The notes under the pieces were generated by a model. It was not told the DNA's origin. It searched no databases and saw only the letters and a program-made list of their open reading frames with translations. A DNA stretch of 64,000 bases from Pseudomonas sp. H1h (GTDB lineage: Bacteria > Pseudomonadota > Gammaproteobacteria > Pseudomonadales > Pseudomonadaceae), in NCBI RefSeq assembly GCF_000633255.1, contig NZ_AYMJ01000013.1, positions 62,001 to 126,000 of the forward strand, written 5' to 3'. The number at the start of each line of letters is the position of its first letter. Positions within the stretch are counted from its first letter, which is position 1. Positions 37,735 to 45,310 of the stretch are shown piece by piece. The translations under genes were made by a program, and so were the position numbers.

Positions 37735-38099
37735 TTGAAATATTTCGCCCGATCCGGGGTAAACGTCACCCGCATCTTCGTCCGCGAACAGGTCAGTGCG
37801 CGTTCTTCACCCAGATCAATATCCAGATCCTCGCCACGCAACCCTTGCCATTGCGCCAGATACTTCAGCGAGCCGTATTTCTCGTTTTTCTTCAGGCTGC
37901 GGCTCACGCCACCTTTCCAGCCGAGCACCGGCAGTTCGCCAGCGAGGCATTGTTGTGCGAGGTCGGGAAAGCGGGCGGCGCGCTGGCGGCCGATTTCCCA
38001 GCATTTGATCAGGCCTTTGTCGGCGGCTTCCCAGAGTTGGGTGCGGGTCAGGCCGGTGCGCAGGGGCGTGGTGATGGGACGGTGGACGTGCTGGGTCAT
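37710..38099 (-). CDS. Conserved-looking hypothetical protein
   Basis: A 129-residue basic cytosolic protein with no signal peptide or membrane helix. The start at 38099 follows AAGGA with good spacing, which rules out the longer frame to 38327. Notable text: LTRTQLWEAADKGLIKCWEIGRQRAARFPDLA and GGVSRSLKKNEKYGSLKYLAQWQGLRGEDLDIDLGEE. There are Cys at two or three places without a metal motif. Its end overlaps the convergent regulator gene by 25 bases. I do not recognise the family. Confidence 0.7.
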   Translation of the reverse strand: MTQHVHRPITTPLRTGLTRTQLWEAADKGLIKCWEIGRQRAARFPDLAQQCLAGELPVLGWKGGVSRSLKKNEKYGSLKYLAQWQGLRGEDLDIDLGEERALTCSRTKMRVTFTPDRAKYFNQVAEAEA

Positions 38100-38490
38100 T
38101 CTGGTTCCTTGAATTCGGGTTTTATTGGACAGCTCCGCTGTGCCCGTTGCGGTGGATGGTAGGGGGGGATGTAACCGCTGGCAACAAGGTATTTCAGGGT
38201 GTAATTGCAAGTTGCGGGGGGAGGGATTGGGTGGGATTTGTTTAATAAATGCGGGCATCCAGTCACGCCATTTGTGGCGAGGGGATTCATGTCCGAGCGC
38301 CTGCGCAGCCGTTGCAAAGCCCGGCAACGCGGTGTTTCCGGAGAAATCGGAAGGCCAGAAGCGGGGCCGCTTGGCAGCCCGACCGGGATAAATCCCCTCA
38401 CTACAGGGATCTGATTCTGTTTATTTCTGTGTAGGGATTAGCCAGTTAAAGAGCCGCGATGCGGCAGATTTCCTACACACGCTGACGAAA
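38100..38490. other. Non-coding stretch with dispersed palindromes
   Basis: No gene is supported. TGTGGCGAGGGGAT (38274) faces AATCCCCTCA (38391), the arms of a dispersed element like that after ligA. Further right TGTGTAGG (38428-38435) pairs with CCTACACA (38472-38479) around GCCGC-gat-GCGGC, a two-part hairpin that could end the leftward GH15 transcript. Confidence 0.55.
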
Positions 38491-40317
38491 TTACGGCTGC
38501 CACTCACTCTTTTCCCCACTCAAACGCCGGTCCAGAAAGCTTGCCGCACTGATCAGCGCCAGATGCGTCAGAGCCTGCGGTGTATTGCCCAGATGCCGGC
38601 CATGGCTGTCGAACTCTTCGGCGTACAGCCCCAGTGGGTTGGCATAGCGCAGCAGTTGTTCGAACTCCAGATGGGCCTTTTCAACCTGACCGGCGCGGGC
38701 CAGGCACTCGACGTACCAGAACGAACACGCCGCAAACGCGCCCTCGGTGCCAGCCAGGCCGTCAATGTTGCTGTCATCGTTGCGGTACCGGTAAACCATG
38801 CCGTCGCGCACCAGGTGCTTTTCGATGGCTTCGAGGGTCGACAGCCAGCGCGGGTCCTTGGCGCTGACGAAACGCACCAGCGGCATCAACAGCATCGAGC
38901 CGTCGAGCGCGGTGCCGCCCTTGTACTGGACGAAATGCCCGTGCTCCTCGTTCCAGAAGTTGTCCCAGATGTCGGCGTAGATCGCCTGTCGGGTCTGGTC
39001 CCACTGGGCGAACGGTGCTGGCAGCGAGCGTTTCGAGGCCAGGCGAATAGCCCGGTCCAGCGCCACCCAGCACATCAGTCGCGAATGCAGGAAGTGATGC
39101 TGCTCACCGCGCATTTCCCAAATGCCTACGTCGGTGGTCTGCCAGGTCTCACACACTTGATCGACCACTTCACGCACGTGTTTCCAGCCCTCGTGGGAAA
39201 TCGCATCGCCGTATTTGTTGACCAGATACACCGCGTCCATCAGCTCGCCGAAGATATCCAGCTGAATCTGCTCATACGCGCCGTTGCCGATGCGCACCGG
39301 TTGCGCGCCGCCGTGGCCGGACAAGTTCGAAAGCTCGGTTTCCGGCAACTCCTGGCGTCCGTCCACCGCATACAGAATGTTGAGCTTCATCGGCTGGCCA
39401 CGGCAATCGCTGACCCGCCCGCGCAACCAGGTCATGTAGGCGTTGGCCTCACCGACAAAGCCCAGGCGCATGAACGCATAGACGGTAAACGAGGCGTCGC
39501 GGATCCAGGTATAGCGGTAGTCCCAATTGCGTTCGCCGCCGGGGGTTTCCGGCAAGCCGAAGGTGGCGGCGGCGAGGATTGCGCCGTGCTTGCGTGAGGT
39601 CAGCAGCTTCAGCGCCAGCGCCGAGCGATTGACCATTTCCCGCCAGCGCCCGCGATAGTTGGATTGGCCGATCCAGTCGCGCCAGAACTTCAGCGTGCGC
39701 TCCAGACACAGTTTGGCGGTGTCATTGCGAAAGCGTGGGTCATCGGCTCCACCGAGCATGAATTCGGCGGTTTGGTTCTGCTTCAAGCTGAACGAGGCGA
39801 CGGCTGCTGCGTCATCGATGTGCAGCGCCTGATCCGCTACCAGACGCAGCGACGGCTGGCCTTGGGCGCTGAAAATCACCGCTTGCTGGTCCATCTGCGC
39901 AGTGGTACTGGCGCGTGCGTAGTCATGGCGCACCGCGCAGCGCATGTGAAAGGTCGCTTCGCCGCTGACCACTCGCACCCGACGCATGAGCATCGGCAGG
40001 TCATCCTCGCTGTCGCCCACCGGCAGCAGGTCGGTGATTTCCACCACGGCGTATTCGCTGAGCCAGCGGGTCTGCAGAACATTGGTGTCCGGCAGGTAGA
40101 TCTGCTCGCGGCGGGCATCGGGCAGGTCCGGTGCGAGCTGGAATATCCCCGCGTCAGGCGTGTCCAGCAGCGAACAGAAAATCGACGGGCTGTCGAACTC
40201 CGGCCAGCAGAAAAAATCCACGCTGCCCTTGTCGTTGACCAGTGCCGCACTGCGCATGTCGCCGATGATGCCGTGGGCGTCGATCGGGCTTTGTCGTTCG
40301 AGATGATGCTCAGCCAT
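38491..40317 (-). CDS. Glycoside hydrolase family 15 protein (glucoamylase or trehalase type)
   Basis: A 608-residue cytosolic enzyme. The N-terminal beta-sandwich domain starts IDAHGIIGDMRSAALVNDKGSVDFFCWPEFDSPSIF. The (alpha/alpha)6 barrel follows with NWDYRYTWIRDASFTVYAFMRLG, the substrate-binding signature of bacterial GH15, and GTEGAFAACSFWYVECLA, which carries the catalytic Glu of the C-terminal motif. Related bacterial enzymes hydrolyse trehalose or short alpha-glucans; which one applies is open. The start overlaps the end of the upstream SDR gene by eight bases, so the two form an operon. Confidence 0.9.
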   Translation of the reverse strand: MAEHHLERQSPIDAHGIIGDMRSAALVNDKGSVDFFCWPEFDSPSIFCSLLDTPDAGIFQLAPDLPDARREQIYLPDTNVLQTRWLSEYAVVEITDLLPVGDSEDDLPMLMRRVRVVSGEATFHMRCAVRHDYARASTTAQMDQQAVIFSAQGQPSLRLVADQALHIDDAAAVASFSLKQNQTAEFMLGGADDPRFRNDTAKLCLERTLKFWRDWIGQSNYRGRWREMVNRSALALKLLTSRKHGAILAAATFGLPETPGGERNWDYRYTWIRDASFTVYAFMRLGFVGEANAYMTWLRGRVSDCRGQPMKLNILYAVDGRQELPETELSNLSGHGGAQPVRIGNGAYEQIQLDIFGELMDAVYLVNKYGDAISHEGWKHVREVVDQVCETWQTTDVGIWEMRGEQHHFLHSRLMCWVALDRAIRLASKRSLPAPFAQWDQTRQAIYADIWDNFWNEEHGHFVQYKGGTALDGSMLLMPLVRFVSAKDPRWLSTLEAIEKHLVRDGMVYRYRNDDSNIDGLAGTEGAFAACSFWYVECLARAGQVEKAHLEFEQLLRYANPLGLYAEEFDSHGRHLGNTPQALTHLALISAASFLDRRLSGEKSEWQP

Positions 40318-41110
40318 TGCCGCGAAACTCCGGATAAAGACTCATGCCGCCGTCGATGAACAGGGTGGTGCCGACGATGTAGTCGGCGGCGTCGGAGGCA
40401 AGGAACACCACCGCGTTGGCCACGTCCTCGACATCGCCGATACGCCCATAGGGGATTAGCTCCAGCAGCTTTTCACCTGCCGCGCCTTCAGTGGCCTCTT
40501 TATTGATTGCTGTGCGAATCGCTCCCGGCGCGATGCCGTTGATGCGAATGCGCTGATGACTGACTTCTTGGGCCAGGGTCTGCATCAACTGATCGACACC
40601 GCCCTTGGACGCGGCATAGTTGACGTGTCCGGCCCACGGGATGCGTTGATGCACCGAGCTCATGTGAATGATCTTGCCGGCCGCCCGGGAAACGCCTTCG
40701 CGCACCCCTTGCCGATTGAAAATCCGCAGCGCGGCGCGGGCGCAGAGGAACTGGCCGGTGAGGTTGACGCCAATCACCGTGTTCCAGTCTTCCAGTGTCA
40801 TGTCCACCGCTGCGGCGTCCTTTTGCAGACCGGAATTGGCCACCAGAATGTCCAGCGAACCAAAGGCTTCGAGGGTCTGGGCGAACAGCCGTTCGACCTC
40901 GTCTTCCTTCGACACATCCGCGCCAATCGCGAGGGCCTGACCACCGTCGGCAACGATCTGTCGAGCCAGCGCTTCGGCCGGTTCGGCCTGACGGTTGTAA
41001 TTGATGACGACTGCGGCGCCGGCTGCGGCCAGTGCTTTGGCGGCGGCGTGACCGATGCCGGAGCTGGCACCGGTGATCAGGGCCACTTGTCGGGCGAGGG
41101 ATATTTGCAT
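40310..41110 (-). CDS. Short-chain dehydrogenase/reductase (glucose 1-dehydrogenase-like)
   Basis: A 266-residue classical SDR with the cofactor loop TGASSGIG, the NSG motif, the catalytic Ser in HMSSVHQ and the YxxxK pair in NYAASKGG. The C-terminal FIDGGMSLYPEF is typical of SDRs annotated as glucose 1-dehydrogenases. Arg and Asn after the second strand (INYNRQ) suggest NADP(H) preference. It overlaps the GH15 gene, so a joint role in glucose or trehalose metabolism is plausible but unproven. Confidence 0.9.
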   Translation of the reverse strand: MQISLARQVALITGASSGIGHAAAKALAAAGAAVVINYNRQAEPAEALARQIVADGGQALAIGADVSKEDEVERLFAQTLEAFGSLDILVANSGLQKDAAAVDMTLEDWNTVIGVNLTGQFLCARAALRIFNRQGVREGVSRAAGKIIHMSSVHQRIPWAGHVNYAASKGGVDQLMQTLAQEVSHQRIRINGIAPGAIRTAINKEATEGAAGEKLLELIPYGRIGDVEDVANAVVFLASDAADYIVGTTLFIDGGMSLYPEFRGNG

Positions 41111-41197
41111 GCTCGAAGTGCCTGGGGTAAGGGCTTAGTCAGCTGACCCATGGCGAGCTGCGAGAGTTCATCCGCATGCATGAAAAGATCGACACGT

Positions 41198-42745
41198 TCA
41201 GACGTGATAGCGGCCGCTGTGCCGGTGCCATTCAAGACTGCCGGCGACCCAGCTTTTTATGCCGGTCAGAAAACGCTGCAGCAGCGGTGATGCATCCGGC
41301 AGCACCGCTTGTTCCGCCGCTTCATACAGGTGCACGATTTCGTCATGAACGTGCGCGCACTTGATCATCGCTTGTCGGGGCGAGCAATTGTGTTCACGAG
41401 CCAGTAACAGCGGCAGATTGAAATCGCCGATGGCGGCCTGATTTTCCTTGTGTGCCGAATACAGATCGTTGGCGATGATCGTGGCGCTGGCGGCCAGCGT
41501 GGTCACGCGCCGCACGGCAGGGGCGCTGTAGAGGTGTGCGGGCAGTTCGTATCCGCCGATCACGTCGATCAATGACATGCAGGGTAGAAAACTGTTGGTC
41601 TGGCGTTGCGCGAGGTATTCCCAGATGGCTGGGGTCAGTCCTTCCAGACGCCAGGCCGCTTCGGCAGTCATGGTGACAAACATGGCGATGATTTCGTGGC
41701 GTACCCTGGCTACTTGTGCCGAAGATGCGAATGCCTGAACGCGGTTCATGTAGGCGCGAAGCGCAACCAGTACCGGGTCACTGTTCAGTGCCTGGTCAAG
41801 GGCGCAGCGAAACCGAGAGGGCAGGTGCGCCGGTTCCAGTGCGGCCAGTGCCAGCGAGAGTCGGGGACCTACCAGGCGCGGTTCGGAGCCGGTTCGTTCG
41901 TCATCGCAATAGTAGTCATCCACGGCAAACAGGGCGGCGATGCATTGTGCCGAAAGCAGCAGGCGATCGGGATCGTGAGTGTCGGTATGGCAAAGCATGG
42001 CGAAGCGACCGAATCCCATGGCGCGGACCTTTTCCAGTTGTCCCGGAAATATCCCGACCTCCTCGATCCATGGCATAAGCCGTTCATCGACAGCCTCGGC
42101 CAGCGCCCCATCGACTCGAAACGGCGCCGGACAATACAGCGGCGGGACGGCCCAAGGTGATCTTGCCCTTTTTTCAGAAGCATCAGGCATTGATCGTGCC
42201 GCTGACGCGTCGCGGGCGGCCTCGAACCATTGCCTTACACCGCCTATCCCGAACTGCTCGAACATCCGGCGAAACCAGATCGTGAACTGGTCGGGTGCCT
42301 GTTCGATCCGTTGGGTGATCTCCTCTGGCGACAGCCACTCCCAACTTTCGACTTCCTCGGGATTGGCTACCGGATCGAGCTGGCTGAGGCCCGCAAACAC
42401 GTGGTCAAATTCATGTTCTATCAGTTGATTGGACACTTGCTCGTAATAGAGCATCGAGGCGACCTTCTGCAGTTTGCACGTCGTGCCCATTTCCTCCTGC
42501 AGTCGACGGAGGGCAGCGGCGGCCGTGCGTTCGCCGGGGCGAGGATGCCCACAGCACGTGTTGGTCCACAATCCGCCGGAATGATATTTGCCCAACGCGC
42601 GTTGCTGCATCAGCAACCGACCTTGGGAGTCAAAGAGCAGGATCGAGAATGCGCGATGGCGCAGTCCCTGGTGATGCACTTTCAGCTTTGGGGCTACACC
42701 GGTCTGGCGATCCTTGGGTGATACCAGAATAAGCTGTTCTTCCAT
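41198..42745 (-). CDS. Fusion of isopentenyl-diphosphate isomerase and 2-methylisoborneol-synthase-like terpene cyclase
   Basis: One uninterrupted 515-residue frame. Residues 1 to about 175 are a type I IPP isomerase (Nudix fold): HRAFSILLF, active-site Cys65 in TNTCCGHPRPGE and Glu110/Glu112 in LIEHEFDHVF. After a short linker, residues about 200-515 are a class I terpene cyclase of the MIB-synthase branch (PPLYCPAPFRVD ... EEVGIFPGQLEKVR): metal motif DDYYCDDE at 276-283, NDLYSAHKE at 426-434 and the terminal RY at 512-513. The isomerase would make DMAPP beside the cyclase. AAGGAG precedes the ATG at 42745. No prenyl-diphosphate methyltransferase gene is nearby. Confidence 0.85.
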   Translation of the reverse strand: MEEQLILVSPKDRQTGVAPKLKVHHQGLRHRAFSILLFDSQGRLLMQQRALGKYHSGGLWTNTCCGHPRPGERTAAAALRRLQEEMGTTCKLQKVASMLYYEQVSNQLIEHEFDHVFAGLSQLDPVANPEEVESWEWLSPEEITQRIEQAPDQFTIWFRRMFEQFGIGGVRQWFEAARDASAARSMPDASEKRARSPWAVPPLYCPAPFRVDGALAEAVDERLMPWIEEVGIFPGQLEKVRAMGFGRFAMLCHTDTHDPDRLLLSAQCIAALFAVDDYYCDDERTGSEPRLVGPRLSLALAALEPAHLPSRFRCALDQALNSDPVLVALRAYMNRVQAFASSAQVARVRHEIIAMFVTMTAEAAWRLEGLTPAIWEYLAQRQTNSFLPCMSLIDVIGGYELPAHLYSAPAVRRVTTLAASATIIANDLYSAHKENQAAIGDFNLPLLLAREHNCSPRQAMIKCAHVHDEIVHLYEAAEQAVLPDASPLLQRFLTGIKSWVAGSLEWHRHSGRYHV

Positions 42746-42862
42746 GGCAAGGCTCCTTGGCGCATGCGCCACGGGATAGTGCTCAAGAGCAGGTGCTCGT
42801 TCATTGATGAGCTGTACGCCATTGAGCAAGGACTCATGAGAACCGCAATCGCACAAAAAGGC

Positions 42863-42882
42863 ACCTGTAAAACCTGACAGGT
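42863..42882. promoter_or_regulatory. lux-box-like palindrome between the terpene gene and the MFS gene
   Basis: ACCTGTAAAACCTGACAGGT, a 20-base dyad with intact ACCTGT/ACAGGT arms. It equals the Vibrio fischeri lux box at 15 of 20 positions (compared from memory). It lies 118 bases before the terpene gene and about 200 bases before the transporter gene. No luxI or luxR gene is in the window. Confidence 0.5.
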
Positions 42883-43078
42883 TTGCGCGAATTTCGACTG
42901 TCGGTCATGTGATTCCAGAAGTGGGCGGCAATGCCATTGGTCTTGGGGAGTGATCCTCAGCGAGTACCTGGAATCGCAAGGTGTCGAGTTTCGCGCCTTC
43001 ACATTCCACCAACAATTGCGCGCTTCCCCGCCACCCGACCCTATGGCAACTTGGCGGCCCTTGATGAGGCTGCAACCC

Positions 43079-44251
43079 ATGGCAAATCCCTACCGCGAAC
43101 TGTTCACCGCCCCCGGTGCGCGAAATTTTGTACTGGCCGGGATGATCGCGCGCATGCCGATTTCCATGACCGGCATCGGCGTGATCACCATGCTCTCGCA
43201 ACTCAAGGGCGGCTACGCACTGGCGGGTGCGGTGGCGGCGACGTTTGCCCTGGCCACGGCGTTTTGCGCGCCGCAGGTGTCGCGTCTGGTCGACCGCTTC
43301 GGTCAGGGCAAGGTGCTGCCGCTGTCGGCGTTGATTGGTGGCGGGGCGCTGCTGATGTTGTTGCTGTGCACGCGCTTGCAGGCACCGACCTGGACGCTGT
43401 TCATCTTCGCCGCACTGGCCGGCTGCATGCCGAGCATGTCGGCGATGGTGCGGGCGCGCTGGACTGAAATCTATCGCGGTCAGCCGCAATTGCAGACCGC
43501 CTATGCGCTGGAGTCGGTGCTTGATGAAGTCTGTTTCATTGTTGGCCCGCCGCTGTCGGTGGGGTTGTGCGTGGTGGCATTTCCCGAGGCCGGGCCATTG
43601 GCGGCGCTAATGGCGCTGGCGGTCGGGGTGACGGCGTTTGTCGCCCAGCGCAGTACCGAACCGGCGATACACCCGCAGGCGTTGCAGCATCAAGGTTCGA
43701 TTATTGGTTCGACCGATATTCAATGGCTGTTGGCGTTAATGATCGCCATGGGCGTCATTGTCGGCGTGATTGATGTGGTCAGCGTCGCGTTCGCCCAGCA
43801 ACAGGGGCAGCCGGCGGCGGCGAGTATTGTCCTGTCGGTGTACGCCATTGGCTCCTGCCTGGCCGGTATCGCCTTTGGTGCGATGCGCTCGAAACTGCCG
43901 TTGCCGCGTCTGTTTCTGTATGGCGGCATCGCGACCGCCGTGACCACGCTGCCGCTGTTGCTGGCGAGCAATATTTTCGGGTTGTCGCTGGCGGTGTTCG
44001 TCGCGGGGCTGTTCTTTTCGCCGACGCTGATTGTCGCCATGGCGCTGGTCGAACGTATCGTGCCACCGGCCAAACTCACCGAAGGGCTGACCTGGCTGGT
44101 GACCGGTCTGAGTATCGGTGTGGCGCTGGGAGCGGCGGGCGCCGGCGCACTGGTGGATGCTTTTGATGCGCGCAGCGGGTTCTGGCTGGCGATTGTCGCC
44201 GGTGCGGTGGTGCTGGGCGCGGCGGTGCAGAGTTTCCGCCATCTGAAATGA
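43079..44251 (+). CDS. MFS transporter
   Basis: A 390-residue inner-membrane protein with about twelve helices and the cytoplasmic loop RLVDRFGQGKVL of the major facilitator superfamily. Its closest look is that of small drug or metabolite exporters with the GPPLSVGL motif (C-like) in helix five. The ATG at 43079 (MANPYRELF) has GAGG nine bases before it; longer frames to 42950 lack this. It is divergent from the terpene gene and 78 bases before the thioesterase. It may export the terpenoid or be unrelated; the sequence does not tell. Confidence 0.85.
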   Translation: MANPYRELFTAPGARNFVLAGMIARMPISMTGIGVITMLSQLKGGYALAGAVAATFALATAFCAPQVSRLVDRFGQGKVLPLSALIGGGALLMLLLCTRLQAPTWTLFIFAALAGCMPSMSAMVRARWTEIYRGQPQLQTAYALESVLDEVCFIVGPPLSVGLCVVAFPEAGPLAALMALAVGVTAFVAQRSTEPAIHPQALQHQGSIIGSTDIQWLLALMIAMGVIVGVIDVVSVAFAQQQGQPAAASIVLSVYAIGSCLAGIAFGAMRSKLPLPRLFLYGGIATAVTTLPLLLASNIFGLSLAVFVAGLFFSPTLIVAMALVERIVPPAKLTEGLTWLVTGLSIGVALGAAGAGALVDAFDARSGFWLAIVAGAVVLGAAVQSFRHLK

Positions 44252-44269
44252 GTCATGCCGAGGCGCAGG

Positions 44270-44296
44270 GCTAATTTGCGCCAGGTTGTCTTCGTT
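44270..44296 (+). promoter_or_regulatory. Iron-starvation (PvdS-type) promoter candidate for the thioesterase gene
   Basis: GCTAATTT, 15 bases, CGTT: resembles the PvdS box TAAAT-N16-CGT with one change in the first part. It lies 34 bases before the GTG start of the thioesterase. The same GCTAATTT...CGTT layout recurs before the first NRPS gene. Confidence 0.5.
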
Positions 44297-44329
44297 CTTC
44301 TATACAGACAACTTTTCGAGGTAACCCGG

Positions 44330-45067
44330 GTGACTCAGCTGACCTTGCTGTGCCTTCCTTATTCGGGCGCCAGTGCCATGGTCTACAGCCGCTGGCGGCG
44401 CAAACTGCCACAGTGGCTGACTCTGCAACCGGTGGAGTTGCCGGGGCGCGGCGCGCGGTTCAGCGAACCGCTGCAAACCGACATGCGCGGCCTGGCCCGG
44501 CAACTGGCCGCCGAGTTGCAACCGGCCTTGCGTGCACCGTACGCGATTTTTGGCCACAGCCTGGGCGCCTTGCTGGCCTGTGAGCTGGCGCATGCGTTGC
44601 GCGCGCTGGGCCTGCCGGAGCCGGTGGCGCTGTTCGCCTCGGGCACTGCGGCGCCAACGATGCGCAGCGACTATGACCGGGGTTTCGCCGAGCCGAAAAC
44701 CGATGCAGAACTGATCGAACAATTGCGCACCCTCAACGGCACCAGCGAAGAGGTGCTGGCCAGCGCCGAGCTGATGAGCCTGACGCTGCCGATCCTGCGC
44801 GCCGATTTTCTGTTATGCGGGACCTTCCGCCCGGTCCAGCGTGCGCTGCTCAAATGCCCGGTGCATGTGTTGGGCGGCACCACCGACCGCGCGACCACCG
44901 AACAGTTGATCGGCTGGAGCAAGGAAACCCTTGGCAGCTTCTCCGTGGACATGCTCGCCGGCGGGCACTTTTTCATTCATGAGCATGAAGCCAAGGTGCT
45001 GAAGGTGATCAAGGATCAGCTGGATGTGCACCATCGCCGGCACAGTCAGATTGCCGCAACCGCCTGA
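44330..45067 (+). CDS. pvdG: Type II thioesterase of the siderophore cluster (PvdG-like)
   Basis: A 245-residue GrsT-type thioesterase that removes wrong or stalled groups from NRPS carrier domains. The N-terminus LTLLCLPYSGASAMVYSRWRRKLP and VELPGRGARF are typical; the nucleophile Ser77 lies in GHSLGA, and the catalytic His in AGGHFFIHEH. The start is the GTG at 44330 with GAGG eight bases before it; no suitable ATG exists, and the ATG at 44255 gives an unnatural extension. In P. aeruginosa the similar PvdG stands beside a pyoverdine NRPS gene, as here. Confidence 0.82.
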   Translation: MTQLTLLCLPYSGASAMVYSRWRRKLPQWLTLQPVELPGRGARFSEPLQTDMRGLARQLAAELQPALRAPYAIFGHSLGALLACELAHALRALGLPEPVALFASGTAAPTMRSDYDRGFAEPKTDAELIEQLRTLNGTSEEVLASAELMSLTLPILRADFLLCGTFRPVQRALLKCPVHVLGGTTDRATTEQLIGWSKETLGSFSVDMLAGGHFFIHEHEAKVLKVIKDQLDVHHRRHSQIAATA

Positions 45068-45081
45068 CTCCCTGCCAAACC

Positions 45082-45171
45082 TGTGGGAGTGGGCTTGCTC
45101 GCGAAAGCGGAGGGTCAGTCACTATCTCCGTCGACTGACACTACCTCTTCGCGAGCAAGCCCACTCCCACA
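45082..45171. repeat. Inverted REP pair
   Basis: TGTGGGAGTGGGCTTGCTCG and CGAGCAAGCCCACTCCCACA are perfect inverses, between the thioesterase gene and the NRPS promoter. Confidence 0.9.
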
Positions 45172-45230
45172 AGGGTTTGTGCGAGTTCGCACGCTTCATT
45201 TTCTCCCCCGCCTGATAGTTGTTCTCATTC

Positions 45231-45256
45231 GCTAATTTTTCCGGTCTGCATTCGTT
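45231..45256 (+). promoter_or_regulatory. Iron-starvation (PvdS-type) promoter candidate for the first NRPS gene
   Basis: GCTAATTT, 14 bases, CGTT, a near match to TAAAT-N16-CGT used by the sigma factor PvdS; 55 bases before the NRPS start codon. Confidence 0.55.
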
Positions 45257-45310
45257 TTATAGGGACGACGTGCCTTTGTGCTTCCTGCCTACTGATCCGG
45301 ATGCTGAGAA

